A stretch of 64,000 nt of DNA from Oryzomonas sp. (GTDB lineage: Bacteria > Desulfobacterota > Desulfuromonadia > Geobacterales > Pseudopelobacteraceae): contig JARLHN010000009.1 in NCBI GenBank assembly GCA_031292255.1, positions 99,818 to 163,817 on the forward strand. The letters are read 5' to 3'. Positions 8,514 to 18,900 of this stretch are shown piece by piece (the stretch's first letter is position 1; every line of letters starts with the position of its first letter). The notes beneath the pieces are model-generated. The model did not search any database. It worked only from the letters and a program-made list of their open reading frames with translations, and was not told where the DNA came from. The position numbers and the translations under genes are program-made.

Positions 8514-10784
8514 ATGGAGATCACGGTGATAGCCTCTCCCCATACCAAGAAACAACCCCCGACTAAGGCTGAGCGAGGCAAGGCGGACAAGGCGAACGCT
8601 CCACCGGAAAAGGCACCCGGAGCCAAAGCATCAAAGCGTAAGCCCGCTGCGGCCGCGGGGGAGGGAACTTCGGCGGCGCCCGTGTTCGACCTGAACGACA
8701 GCGAATGGTATCTCAACCGCGAGCTGACCTGGCTGGGGTTCAACCAGCGGGTGCTGCACGAGGCCGAGGACAGCCGTACGCCCCTGCTTGAGCGCCTGAA
8801 GTTCATCGCCATTGTCAGCTCCAACCTGGACGAGTTCTTCATGAAGCGTATCGGCGGCCTCAAGCAGCAGATCGGCGCCGTCATGCGGGAACTGACCCTG
8901 GACGGCCGCACGCCCCGCCAGCAGGTACAGGAATGCCACCTTGTCATCCGCGCTCTGGAGGCCAAGAAAGACCAGCTTTTCTGCCAGATACGCTCCATGC
9001 TGGAGGAAAAGGGCATCGCCATAGAATCCTATGGTGAGCTCACGTCTAAAGAGAAAAAAACGATCCGTGAACATTACTATACCAATATATTCCCCTTGTT
9101 GACCCCCCAGTCGATCGACCCGGCCCATCCGTTCCCGTTTATTTCCAACCTGTCGCTCAACCTGCTGGTGACCCTGCGCTATCCCAGGGCGCGGGAGGTG
9201 TCCCTGGCGCGGGTCAAGGTCCCGGTCGGTCTGGGAACGCCCCGTTTCATCAGGGTGGGGAAGGGCGATCATTTCGTCTGCCTGGAAGACGTGATGATGA
9301 ACAACCTGGACATGCTCTTTCCCGGAATGAATATCGTTAGTTGCGAAATCTTTCGGGTGACCCGCAATTCCAATACCGAGAGGGATGAAGACGAGGCCGA
9401 CGATCTGATGGCCATGATCGAGTCCGAGTTGAAGGAGCGTAAATTCGCCCCGATCGTGCGCATGGAGATCGGAACCGGCATGGACCCGGTCCATCGCGGC
9501 CGTCTGGCGGCTGAGCTGGAACTGGATGAGGAGAACGATGTCTTCGAAGTTCCCGGCCTTCTTGCCATGCGCGACCTGTTCGAACTGGTCGGTCTCGATT
9601 ATGCCCGGCTGCACGATCCGCCTCATTACCCCATCGAGCATCCCCAGTTGCAGACGACGCGCAACATCTTTCACATCATCCGCGATTGCGGGTCTATTCT
9701 CCTGCAGCACCCCTACGAATCCTTCTCCACCTCGGTGGAGCGCTTCCTGCGTGAAGCGGCCACCGACCCCAAGGTGCGCGGCATCAAAATGACCCTCTAC
9801 CGCACCTCTGTTCAGGGCCGCATCATCGATTCCCTGGTGCTGGCAGCCCAGAACGGCAAGCAGGTGGCTGTGGTGGTGGAACTCAAGGCCCGTTTCGACG
9901 AGGCTGCCAATATCCGGTTGGCGGAACGGATGGAAGAGGCCGGTATCCATGTGACCTACGGCGTGGTCGGGCTCAAGACCCATTGCAAGGTGATCCTGGT
10001 GGTGCGCCAGGACTACAATGGACTGCGGAGATATGTTCACATAGGCACCGGAAACTACCATGCCGAAACAGCGCGCATCTACAGCGATCTGGGGTTTTTG
10101 ACCTGCGACCAGACCATCGGCCAGGATGTGACGGAACTCTTCAACTACCTGACCACCGGCTTTATGGCGAAACGCAACTACCAGAAGATCGTGCCGGCGC
10201 CCCGCATGCTGAAAAAGGCGCTTCTGTCGCGGATTGAACGGGAAATCGAACTGCATCGCCAAAAAGGGGGCGGTTTGATCCAGTTCAAGATGAATGCCCT
10301 TGAGGACGGCGACATCGTCAAGGCGCTCTACCGCGCATCCCAGGCCGGGGTGAAGATCGACCTGGTGGTGCGCGACACATGCCGGCTCCGCCCCGGAATT
10401 CCCGGACTTTCCGAAAACATTCGCGTCATGAGTATCGTCGGGCGTTTCCTGGAACACTCCCGCCTTTATTATTTCAGGAATGGCGGGGCCGATGAATATT
10501 TCATCGCCTCGGCCGACGCCATGAAGCGCAACCTGGAAGCGCGCGTTGAGGTTCTCTGCCCGATCGAGTCCCCGGAGTTGACCAAAGAGTTGCGAGCCAT
10601 CTTCGATATCCATATCTCCGACCAATGCTCGGCCTGGGATATGCAACCGGACGGCAGCTATATCCAGCGCATGCCTGTCGCGGAGTCTTCCCCCTGCGGC
10701 AGCCATCACTTGATAATTGAGCGGGCTTCCAAGCGTCTCAGGGAATCCCTTAAGCAAAAGAAAAAACTCAGGTTGAACCCATGA
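8514..10784 (+). CDS. ppk1: Polyphosphate kinase 1
   Basis: Reversibly builds polyphosphate from the gamma phosphate of ATP. The order is complete: the N domain (DLNDSEWYLNRELTWLGFN), the Ser-Asn-Leu-Asp-Glu-Phe segment (SSNLDEFFMKRIGG), then two phospholipase-D-like domains. The catalytic His is at about residue 509 in VHIGTGNYHAETARIYSDL. The first 45 or so residues are low-complexity Lys/Ala/Pro and not conserved. ATG 8514 has no ribosome site. GTG 8526 has GGAG six bases upstream and may be the true start. A rho-independent terminator follows at 10821. Confidence 0.96.
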   Translation: MEITVIASPHTKKQPPTKAERGKADKANAPPEKAPGAKASKRKPAAAAGEGTSAAPVFDLNDSEWYLNRELTWLGFNQRVLHEAEDSRTPLLERLKFIAIVSSNLDEFFMKRIGGLKQQIGAVMRELTLDGRTPRQQVQECHLVIRALEAKKDQLFCQIRSMLEEKGIAIESYGELTSKEKKTIREHYYTNIFPLLTPQSIDPAHPFPFISNLSLNLLVTLRYPRAREVSLARVKVPVGLGTPRFIRVGKGDHFVCLEDVMMNNLDMLFPGMNIVSCEIFRVTRNSNTERDEDEADDLMAMIESELKERKFAPIVRMEIGTGMDPVHRGRLAAELELDEENDVFEVPGLLAMRDLFELVGLDYARLHDPPHYPIEHPQLQTTRNIFHIIRDCGSILLQHPYESFSTSVERFLREAATDPKVRGIKMTLYRTSVQGRIIDSLVLAAQNGKQVAVVVELKARFDEAANIRLAERMEEAGIHVTYGVVGLKTHCKVILVVRQDYNGLRRYVHIGTGNYHAETARIYSDLGFLTCDQTIGQDVTELFNYLTTGFMAKRNYQKIVPAPRMLKKALLSRIEREIELHRQKGGGLIQFKMNALEDGDIVKALYRASQAGVKIDLVVRDTCRLRPGIPGLSENIRVMSIVGRFLEHSRLYYFRNGGADEYFIASADAMKRNLEARVEVLCPIESPELTKELRAIFDIHISDQCSAWDMQPDGSYIQRMPVAESSPCGSHHLIIERASKRLRESLKQKKKLRLNP

Positions 10785-10820
10785 GTTGAAACCCTGATTT
10801 TATGCGTTATAATTATGTAC

Positions 10821-10848
10821 AACGGTTGCCTCGGCAGCCGTTTTTTTT
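10821..10848 (+). terminator. Rho-independent terminator of ppk1
   Basis: AACGGTTGC, loop CTCG, GCAGCCGTT (a 9-bp stem with one G-T pair) running directly into eight T. It lies 37 bases after the ppk1 stop and isolates it from the hydrogenase operon. Confidence 0.85.
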
Positions 10849-10983
10849 GGGGTATGTCGGAACGGCGATTAAAGAAATTAATTGCAATAGAACATTTTTA
10901 TATTATACTTCAAATAAAAATATATTCGATACCTTCCTATAATGATTGAAGATAGGTCACTCCAGCAATGAAGGGGGTTGCGA

Positions 10984-12123
10984 ATGAGCCAGTGGGATGA
11001 CGACGCGAAAAATGGTTTGATAGAACGCAATTACAACGGTCGCGAGTACTCCGTGGGAGAGATCCTCAGGGAGCGGGGGGTTTCCCGGCGTGATTTTCTG
11101 AAGTTTTGTTCCGCCATGACGGCGGCCATGGCCCTGCCGGCCACGTTTGCCCCCACGGTGGCACAGGCCCTGGACGAGGTCAAGCGCCCGCCGCTGGTCT
11201 GGCTGGAGTTTCAGGACTGCGCCGGGGATACCGAGGCGTTGCTGCGCTCCGCCAACCCGACCGTGGCGGAGATCGTCCTGGACATCCTATCCGTCGATTA
11301 CCACGAGACCATCATGGCCGCTGCCGGACACCAAGCTGAAGCTGCCCTGGAAAAAACCATCACCGATTATAAGGGCAAGTATATCTGCGTAGTCGAGGGG
11401 GCGATCCCCATGAAGGACGGCGGCGTCTATGGATGCGTCGGCGGCAAGTCGCACCTCGACCGGGCGCGCCAGGTCTGCGGCGGCGCCCTGGCAACAATTG
11501 CGGTGGGCACCTGCGCCGCCTTTGGCGGCATCCCGGCTGCCGTGCCCAATCCTACCGGTTCCGTCGGCGTCAGGGAGGCGGTCCCCGGCGCAACGGTCAT
11601 CAACCTGCCCGGATGCCCGGTCAATGCCGACAATCTGACCGCCACCGTGGTGCATTATCTGGTATTCGGCAAGATCCCGGCCCTGGACGGTCACGGCAGG
11701 CCGCTGTTCGCCTACGGCAAACGCATCCACGACAACTGCGAGCGCCGTCCCCATTTCGATGCCGGCCAGTATGTGGAACACTGGGGTGACGATGGTCATC
11801 GCAAGGGTTTCTGTCTCTACCGGATGGGGTGCAAGGGGCCGGCCACATTCCACAATTGTCCCACCCAGCGCTACAACGACAAGACCAGTTGGCCGGTAGG
11901 CAGCGGTCACGGTTGCGCCGGATGTTCGGAGCCGGCTTTCTGGGACACCATGGGTCCCCTGTACAAACGCCTGCCCAACGTGCCCGGTTTCGGCATCGAG
12001 CATACTGCGGACGAGATCGGTATCGGCCTGGCGGCCGGCGTCGCGGCGGCCTTTGCCGTCCACGGCGCGTTGAACGCCCTGCGGAAAGACAAAGAACCCA
12101 GCGACGAAACCAGGGAGGGATAG
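10984..12123 (+). CDS. hyaA: [NiFe] hydrogenase small subunit, Tat-exported, membrane-anchored
   Basis: Electron-transfer subunit of a periplasm-facing uptake hydrogenase. The Tat signal is SRRDFLKF at residues 34-41; start ATG 10984 follows GAAGGGGG. Cluster ligands in order: C79 and D82 (QDCAGDTEALLR), GTCAAFGG and PGCPVN for the proximal site; IHDNCERRPHF and CLYRMGCKGP for the distal site; HNCPT and HGCAGC for the medial 3Fe site. A C-terminal hydrophobic segment anchors it. The second proximal Cys of typical small subunits is replaced by Asp82, giving a 3Cys-1Asp set. First gene of the four-gene operon. Confidence 0.95.
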   Translation: MSQWDDDAKNGLIERNYNGREYSVGEILRERGVSRRDFLKFCSAMTAAMALPATFAPTVAQALDEVKRPPLVWLEFQDCAGDTEALLRSANPTVAEIVLDILSVDYHETIMAAAGHQAEAALEKTITDYKGKYICVVEGAIPMKDGGVYGCVGGKSHLDRARQVCGGALATIAVGTCAAFGGIPAAVPNPTGSVGVREAVPGATVINLPGCPVNADNLTATVVHYLVFGKIPALDGHGRPLFAYGKRIHDNCERRPHFDAGQYVEHWGDDGHRKGFCLYRMGCKGPATFHNCPTQRYNDKTSWPVGSGHGCAGCSEPAFWDTMGPLYKRLPNVPGFGIEHTADEIGIGLAAGVAAAFAVHGALNALRKDKEPSDETREG

Positions 12124-12126
12124 GCA

Positions 12127-13824
12127 ATGGCCAAGATAGTGGTTGACCCGATTACCAGGATTGAAGGACATCTTCGCATCGAGGCCGAGATCAATGACGG
12201 CAAGATTACCGATGCCTGGAGTTCCAGCACCATGTTCCGCGGTATCGAGAAGATTCTCAAGGGGCGCGACCCGCGGGATGCCTGGTTCTGGACCCAGCGT
12301 TTCTGCGGCGTCTGCACCACCGTGCACTCCATCGCCTCCATCCGGGCCGTTGAGGATGCACTCAAGATCAAGATCCCTCCCAACGCCCAGTTGATCAGAA
12401 ACATCATCATCGGCATCCAGAACGTGCAGGATCATGTCATCCACTTCTATCATCTGCATGCCTTGGACTGGGTGGACGTGACCTCGGCCCTCAAGGCCGA
12501 CCCGGCCAAGACTTCGGCCCTGGCCGCTTCGCTTTCCGATTGGCCCAACAACTCCGCAACCTACTTCAAGTCGGTTCAGGACAGGCTCAAGTCCTTCGTG
12601 GCCTCGGGCCGTCTCGGCCCCTTTGCCAACGCCTACTGGGGCCACCCGGCCTACAAGCTCCCCCCCGAGGCCAACTTGATGGCAACGGCCCACTATCTTG
12701 AGGCCTTGGAGTGGCAGAAGGACATTATCAGGATCCACGCCATCCTGGGGAGCAAGAATCCCCATCCCCAGACCTTTCTTGTTGGGGGGATGTCGATCCC
12801 CATCGATCCCGACTCCCAGAACGCCCTCAACGCCGACAAGCTGGAGGAGATCAAGCGCTTGCTGAAAAAGGCCCAGGATTTCGTGGAAAAGGTCTATATC
12901 CCGGATCTCTTGGCAATTGCCTCCTTCTACAAGGAGTGGGCCGCTATCGGCGGCGGGGTGGGCAATTTCCTCTGCTACGGCGAGTTTCCCGATGCGGCCG
13001 GCAATCTCTGGTTTCCCCAGGGCGCCATCCTGGGTAAGGATCTCACCAAGGTGCTGCCGGTGGATCAGAAAAAGGTGGCCGAATATGTGGACCATTCCTG
13101 GTACGAATACACCGGCGGCCCGAAAAAGGGGCTCCATCCCTTTGATGGCGAAACGGAAGAGCATTACAGCGGCCCCAGGCCCCCCTACGAATTCCTGGAT
13201 ACGGACAAAAAATACTCCTGGGTCAAGGCGCCGCGCTATGACGAAAAGGCCATGGAGGTAGGCCCCCTGGCCAGGGTGCTGGTGGCGTACGCATCCGGCC
13301 ACAAGGAGGCCAAGGCGGCGGTGGATATGGTGCTGAACAAGCTGGGTGTCGGCCCCGAGGCGCTCTTCTCCACCTTGGGGAGGACCGGAGCCCGCGGCAT
13401 CGATTGCCTGCTGATCGCCCGCAAGACTCCCGCGTGGCTGGACGAGCTGATCGTCAACATCTCCAAGGGGGATTACCGCATTCATGCCAACGAGAAATGG
13501 GATCCGAGCGAATGGCCCGCCGAGGCCAGCGGCTACGGCTGGCATGAGGCGCCGCGTGGCGCCTTGGGGCATTGGATCAAGATCAGGGACCAGAAGATCC
13601 TCAATTACCAGGCGGTTGTCCCTTCCACCTGGAACGCCTCTCCACGCGACGCCAAAGGGCAGCGCGGACCCTATGAAGCCGCCCTGGTCGGAACCCCGGT
13701 GGCCGATTCCGCCAAGCCGCTCGAGATCCTGCGCACCGTCCACTCCTTTGACCCGTGCCTGGCCTGCGCCGTTCACGTGATGGATGCCACCGGCAACGAA
13801 GTGATCAAGGTAAACGTTTCCTAG
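12127..13824 (+). CDS. hyaB: [NiFe] hydrogenase large subunit
   Basis: Catalytic subunit carrying the Ni-Fe(CN)2CO site; oxidises H2. The N-terminal ligand motif RFCGVC has C60 and C63. The C-terminal DPCLACAVH has C544, C547 and H550, so a 15-residue tail after His550 should be removed by the protease at 14543. GGGAGG lies just before ATG 12127, and the gene starts 3 bases after the small subunit stop. Length 565 is normal for group 1 enzymes. Maturation genes hypABCDEF are not in the window. Confidence 0.96.
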   Translation: MAKIVVDPITRIEGHLRIEAEINDGKITDAWSSSTMFRGIEKILKGRDPRDAWFWTQRFCGVCTTVHSIASIRAVEDALKIKIPPNAQLIRNIIIGIQNVQDHVIHFYHLHALDWVDVTSALKADPAKTSALAASLSDWPNNSATYFKSVQDRLKSFVASGRLGPFANAYWGHPAYKLPPEANLMATAHYLEALEWQKDIIRIHAILGSKNPHPQTFLVGGMSIPIDPDSQNALNADKLEEIKRLLKKAQDFVEKVYIPDLLAIASFYKEWAAIGGGVGNFLCYGEFPDAAGNLWFPQGAILGKDLTKVLPVDQKKVAEYVDHSWYEYTGGPKKGLHPFDGETEEHYSGPRPPYEFLDTDKKYSWVKAPRYDEKAMEVGPLARVLVAYASGHKEAKAAVDMVLNKLGVGPEALFSTLGRTGARGIDCLLIARKTPAWLDELIVNISKGDYRIHANEKWDPSEWPAEASGYGWHEAPRGALGHWIKIRDQKILNYQAVVPSTWNASPRDAKGQRGPYEAALVGTPVADSAKPLEILRTVHSFDPCLACAVHVMDATGNEVIKVNVS

Positions 13825-13837
13825 AAAGGGGGCAGGT

Positions 13838-14503
13838 ATGAGCGGGCAGTGCAAATTCAAGAATTACATCTGGGAATTGCCGTTACGCTGGTGTCACTGG
13901 ATCAATGTGATGTGCATCGTCGTGTTGTCGGTGACCGGCTTCTTCATCGGCACGCCATTCTCGTTCGGCCGTTCTGCATCTGATTTTACGATTGGATGGA
14001 TTCGTTTTATCCATTTTACGGCCGCCTATCTGTTTGCCGTCAGCGTGATCTCGCGGGTGCTTTGGTCGTTCATTGGCAACAAATACGCCGGCTGGAAGGA
14101 ATTTTTCCCCCTGGCCACCGACAAGGGGCGCCAAAAGTTTATCGGGATGCTGCGGTATTATCTGCTGATCGACAAGGATGTGCCCGAGACCGTTGGGCAT
14201 AACCCCCTGGCCACGACCGCCTATATCGGTCTGTTCTGCATCTATTCGATCATGATCCTGACCGGTTTTGCGCTGTATGCCGAACACGCGCCCGGCTCTC
14301 CGATGTATCGGGTGTTTGGATTCATGTATGCCATGTTCAGCAACCAGGGTATGCGCCTGACCCACCATTTCTGCATGTGGCTGATCGTCGGCTTTGTCAT
14401 CAACCATATCTACAGCGCCTGGTTGATGGACATCAAGGAGCATGGCAGCGAGATCTCCAGCATGTTCTGCGGCTATAAATTCACCGTAAAAAAAGAGGAT
14501 TAG
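13838..14503 (+). CDS. hyaC: Ni/Fe-hydrogenase b-type cytochrome subunit
   Basis: A 221-residue membrane protein of the HyaC/HydC type. It takes electrons from the small subunit and passes them to the quinone pool through two b haems. Four hydrophobic segments are visible. Candidate haem His residues are in RWCHWINV, IRFIHFTAAYLF, LTHHFCMWL and VINHIYSAWL. AAGGGGGCAGG precedes ATG 13838, 14 bases after the large subunit. Its presence indicates a respiratory, quinone-linked hydrogenase. Confidence 0.93.
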   Translation: MSGQCKFKNYIWELPLRWCHWINVMCIVVLSVTGFFIGTPFSFGRSASDFTIGWIRFIHFTAAYLFAVSVISRVLWSFIGNKYAGWKEFFPLATDKGRQKFIGMLRYYLLIDKDVPETVGHNPLATTAYIGLFCIYSIMILTGFALYAEHAPGSPMYRVFGFMYAMFSNQGMRLTHHFCMWLIVGFVINHIYSAWLMDIKEHGSEISSMFCGYKFTVKKED

Positions 14504-14542
14504 CGACTGTATTGCGTCTATGCCATGAAACGGGAGAAAGTT

Positions 14543-15040
14543 ATGAATCCATGTGACACATCCGCGGCCATTTTGGTGCTCGGCATCGGCAACCTGGTGA
14601 TGGGCGACGACGGGGCCGGCGTGCGGGTTGTCCAGGAACTTCGGAAGCGCTACCTCTTTCCTCCCCATGTGGAGATCATGGATGGGGGCACCCTGGGGCT
14701 GGACCTCCTGCCCAAGCTGGAGGGGATCGGGCGGCTTCTGGTGGTGGATGCGGTTGAAACGGGAGGCGAGCCGGGAACACTGGTGCGGCTGATGGGGGAG
14801 GAGTTGCCGATTGCCCTTCAAACCAAGGTTTCTCCGCACCAGATGGGACTCAAGGATCTTCTTGCCGTGGCGGAACTGATGGGACACTCCCCACGGGAGA
14901 TGGTGCTGGTCGGTATCCAGCCTGCCGGTATCGGGATGGGTGTCGAACTCTCTCCACATGTTGCTGGACGGCTTGAAGAAATGATATCCAACGTAGTGAC
15001 AAATCTGAATGAATGGGGTGTTGAAGCACACCCCGTCTAA
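14543..15040 (+). CDS. hyaD: Hydrogenase maturation endopeptidase (HyaD/HybD type)
   Basis: Removes the C-terminal tail of the large subunit after Ni insertion. Family motifs: VLGIGNLVMGDDGAGVRV at the N-terminus with the Ni-sensing acidic residue region, VVDAVETGGEPGT, and SPHQMGLKDLL with the ligand His. An upstream ATG at 14525 is in frame, but GGGAG at 14532-14536 points to ATG 14543 (165 residues). Its stop overlaps by 4 bases the stop of the converging gene at 15037. Confidence 0.93.
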   Translation: MNPCDTSAAILVLGIGNLVMGDDGAGVRVVQELRKRYLFPPHVEIMDGGTLGLDLLPKLEGIGRLLVVDAVETGGEPGTLVRLMGEELPIALQTKVSPHQMGLKDLLAVAELMGHSPREMVLVGIQPAGIGMGVELSPHVAGRLEEMISNVVTNLNEWGVEAHPV

Positions 15041-15465
15041 CCGAGCTTTTTTTTCATTTCCAGGACATTTCCGCCATTGTTTTTTTTGTACTCCACGGAA
15101 TCCATCAATGACCGGATGATGAAGATGCCGCGCCCCTTTTCGCCGAGCTGGTCCGATTCGAAACTGGGGTCAGGTACGTTGGTGAGGTCAAAACCCTGAC
15201 CGCTGTCATAAATCTTGATACAGATCTCCTGGTTGGAGGCGCTGATGCGGATCTTGATCTCCTTATTGGGGTCGGCTGCATTGGCGTGTTTGATGGCGTT
15301 TACCACGCCCTCGGTCAGCACTACATTGAGGTGGTGCGCCAATGCTTCCCGGTCCCCCTTGAAACGGTCCAGCTCCCGCGCCACATTCTCGCCGATCTTG
15401 CCGATCATGCTCAGGTAACGGGTCTGGTTGGGTACAACTATCTCGATGTCGATGATGTTCTTCAT
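15037..15465 (-). CDS. RsbW-like anti-sigma factor / serine-protein kinase
   Basis: A 142-residue HATPase_c protein. It shows the N box in VVNAIKHAN, the G1 box YDSGQGFD and the G2-like GEKGRGIFIIRSLMD, as in RsbW/SpoIIAB kinases, which phosphorylate a STAS partner and bind a sigma factor or another target. The frame is open further upstream, but ATG 15465 has GAGGT in front. Last gene of a minus-strand operon, 49 bases behind the STAS gene. No sigma factor gene is adjacent, so the output target is unknown. Confidence 0.88.
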   Translation of the reverse strand: MKNIIDIEIVVPNQTRYLSMIGKIGENVARELDRFKGDREALAHHLNVVLTEGVVNAIKHANAADPNKEIKIRISASNQEICIKIYDSGQGFDLTNVPDPSFESDQLGEKGRGIFIIRSLMDSVEYKKNNGGNVLEMKKKLG

Positions 15466-15514
15466 GACAACCTCGTGGATGAGAAGGCTGCTGGTATGTG
15501 AATGAGGGCCGTGC

Positions 15515-15850
15515 TCAGTAGCTTTCCAGCGCATCATCAACAGTCTGAAAGATGTCGAATACCCTGTGCAGGCGGGTCAGCTCGAACATCGACTTGACCT
15601 GGCTCTGGAGTCCGGAGAGTTTAAAGCTCCCCTGGCGCGCGGACGCATTCTTGAATCCTGATACCAGCACTCCCAATCCGGAACTGTCGATGAAGCGCAC
15701 CTCTTTGAGATCGATCAGCAGGTCTTTCGTCCCGCTGTCGAACAGGCGGTTCAGTTCGGCCTTGAGTTCGTCGGAGTTGTGTGCGTCAAGGCGCTCCTCT
15801 TTTACGTAAATGATCCTGACGGCTCCGTTGACTTCGATCTTTAATTGCAT
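15515..15850 (-). CDS. STAS-domain anti-sigma factor antagonist (RsbV/SpoIIAA-like)
   Basis: A 111-residue single STAS domain. The conserved phosphorylation loop VRFIDSSGLGVLVSG places Ser56/Ser57 at the site phosphorylated by RsbW-type kinases and dephosphorylated by PP2C phosphatases. AAGGAG precedes ATG 15850. It sits between the PP2C fusion (15905) and the kinase (15037), which completes a partner-switching trio in one operon. Confidence 0.93.
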   Translation of the reverse strand: MQLKIEVNGAVRIIYVKEERLDAHNSDELKAELNRLFDSGTKDLLIDLKEVRFIDSSGLGVLVSGFKNASARQGSFKLSGLQSQVKSMFELTRLHRVFDIFQTVDDALESY

Positions 15851-15904
15851 GGTTAACTCCTTTTTTTTGTCCTCCTGGCGCTTGGCCGGGAAACAGTGGT
15901 GTAT

Positions 15905-18900
15905 TTACAGTATCTTGAGCACAACCAGCGAGATATCGTCCTGAAAGGTTTCAGAAGCGGTGAAGTCTCTGACCGCCGTATAGAACGATTCGATGATCTC
16001 CCGGGCCGGCAGGTGCCGTTGCGTGCCCAGGAGAGCGCAAACACGCTCGTTTCCGAATAATACGTCACGGTCGTTGCGCGCCTCGGTCAAGCCGTCCGTA
16101 TAGAAGAGCAGCACATCGCCCGACTTAAGTTCGAAACTGCGCTCCTCGAACACCACCGAGGTCTTGACGCCGAGGATCAAGCCTTCCGTATCCAGCTCGA
16201 TGCATAATTGCTCTCCCTCCCGACTGATCATGGGGCGGTTGTGACCGGCATTGGCGAAGGAGAGACGGCCGGTGGCAGAGTTATACTTGGCGTAGAACAT
16301 GGTGATGAACAGTTCGGCGCGGGTCAGATCATCGTAAAGCTGGCTGTTGAGGAGTTGCAAGATGGCGCTGGCGCTGTTGGCCGAATTGACCTGGGCGCGC
16401 AGCAGGGTGCGTACCTCGGCCATGATCAGGGCCGCGCCGACGCTGTGCCCGGAAACGTCGGCGATCAGCAGATCGATGGTTTGACTGTCCCGTTTGAAAA
16501 AATCATAATAATCCCCCCCCACATGGGCGGCCGAGATACAGCGGCCCGCCAAGTCTATCCCGAACGTTTCCGGGGCGGCGTCGGGCAAAAGCGATATCTG
16601 GATCTGCTGGGCGATCTCCATATCCCGCATGACCCGAGCCTTTTCAAGGAGAGCCTGCTCCTTTTCATTCCGTTCGTGTTCTTTTGCCTCCATCTCGCGA
16701 ACAATAGTGGCTGCCTGGGCCAGTTGGCCCGCCAGGCTGCACAGCAGGCTGATGAACTCCTCAGTGAATATTCCCGTGATCGACTTGGAAAAAACCGATA
16801 GAACACCCAATGACGGCTCTCCCTCGCGGAAAATGGGGAGATAGGCGCAGGAGACGATTCCCTCCGCAAGCGTCTGTTCGAGGTTGATGGTAGCCTCGAT
16901 CTGACTGGTGTCGTTGACGAAATGCGGTTTGCGGTCCAACATCGCCATATCCCAGTAAGCTGCGTTTTCCATGAACCAGTGGTTCTGGTTGATGGGGCGC
17001 CGGTTGCTCCCCTGATAGCTTTTGACCGCAAGGGTGCCGTTGCCGTTGCGCAGTTGGATGATGGCCACATCCAGCCTGAATTCCTTGAGCAGCAGGCTGA
17101 GCAGGTCATCCATGATGATCTGGAGATCAAGGGTGCGGTTGATGATCTCGGATGCCTTCAGGCGGACGTAGAGGGCTTCGCGGCTCTGATCAAGGGAGGT
17201 GCGGACGGAACTGAAGATGTCGTAGACCGATTCCATGCGCGATCCCATGTCGGAGAGAAAACTTTCCACAATAGCCCCGGCGGCGGCTGCCCCGACCGAT
17301 CCGGCCAGGGTCTTCTCGGCGAAACGCTTGAGGTTTGGGAGTTCGAACTCGGAAACGTTGCCGTCCGGACGTATCTCCCGGTTGCCCAGGTGACTGCTGA
17401 TTGCCTTGTGCGCATCCGCTTCTCCGATGAATTTGGCCATCAGGTTGACGAACTGGCTGATGGTGACCGGTTTGGAGAGGCGTTTGGTTTCGGCCGGATG
17501 GTCGTAGGCGCGTTCCAGATCGTAGATGCCGATGAAACGTTGTACCTGCTCGCGCTCAGCCTCGTCCTGGCGTAACAGGATCGAGCAGAAGATATAGGCG
17601 CTGACGTTGAACAGCATGCTCCAGAACAGGGAGTGACTCCACAGGTCCATGTTGCTGAGACCGAACAGTTCGGTCGGTTTGAGAAGTCCGATGCCGAAAG
17701 GACCTTTTGTGAGCAGGTCCGTCCCAAGCCAGCCGGATTTGCTGAACGAAGGCAGCAGCAGGGTATAGGTCCATATCAGAAAGCCGAACAGGATGCCGGT
17801 AATGGCGCCGGTTTTGTTGCCGCGCTTCCAGTAGAGGCCGCCCAGCATGGCCGGAAGGAACTGGCAGGCGGCCGAGAAGGAGATCAGCCCCATGTTGACC
17901 AGCATATAGGTGTCGCCAACCATCCGGTAGTAGAAATACCCCAGAAAGATCACCAGGAAGATGCCCAGACGTTTCAGGTTGATCAGCAGATAGGGGAACC
18001 AGGGTTGGGGGGTGAACCGAACGATGACCGGCATGAAGATATTGTTGAGCAACATGGTGGATATGGCGACCGACTCCACCATCACCATCCCGGCGGCGGC
18101 AGACAAGCCTCCCAGGAAGGCAAGCAGGGCGATGGGGCCGTGCCCGCTCAAAAGCGGGATGCTGATAACGAAAAAATCGGCGCCGCTGCTGCTGCCGGTG
18201 GTCATGATGCCACCCATGGCAATCGGCATGACAAACAGGTTGATCAGGAAGAGGTAGGCGGGAAAGAGCCACATGGCCTTGGTAATGTGTCTTTCGTCCG
18301 AATTTTCGATCACCATGACATGGAATTGGCGCGGCAGGAGCATGATGGCGGCCATGGACATGGAAAGCATGGTGAAGGACGGTATGTAGTCCGGATCGTT
18401 TCTGGCGCCGCCGAAGGTGAAAAGCTGTTCGAACAGTTCGGGACGGGCGGCATGAAAACGGGTGAAGATATCGCCGAAACCGTCGTACAGGTAATAGGTG
18501 ACGAAGATGCCCACGCCGAGCAGGCTGACCAGTTTTACCAGCGATTCGAACGCCACGGCGGCGATCAATCCCTCGTGGCGTTCACTCGATGCCAGCCTGC
18601 GGGCTCCGAAGATGATACTGAAGACCGACAGGATCAGTGCCAGCAGCATGCCGGTCGGCACCGTCAGTTCCGTACCGTTGTGGGGGATGTGGATACGGTT
18701 GGCCTGGAATCCGCTGATCAGGTAGAAACTGGTGGAAACGGCCCGAATCTGCAAAGCGATATAGGGCATGATGCCCAGTATGGAGATCAGGGACACCAAG
18801 GCGCCAAGCCAGAGGGATTTGCCGTAGCGCAGGCTGATGAAGTCGGCGATCGAGGTGATGTTGTTCTCCTTGCTGATCCGAACGATGCGGCGCAAGAGAA

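Noticed and set aside
8631-10757. A 708-codon minus-strand open frame opposite ppk1
   Set aside because: Shadow frame; the plus-strand product is a clear polyphosphate kinase with terminator and promoter.
11287-13860. An 857-codon open frame on the minus strand across the hydrogenase genes
   Set aside because: It lies antisense to unmistakable hydrogenase subunits, has no family-like motifs, and reflects high GC content in the opposite frame.
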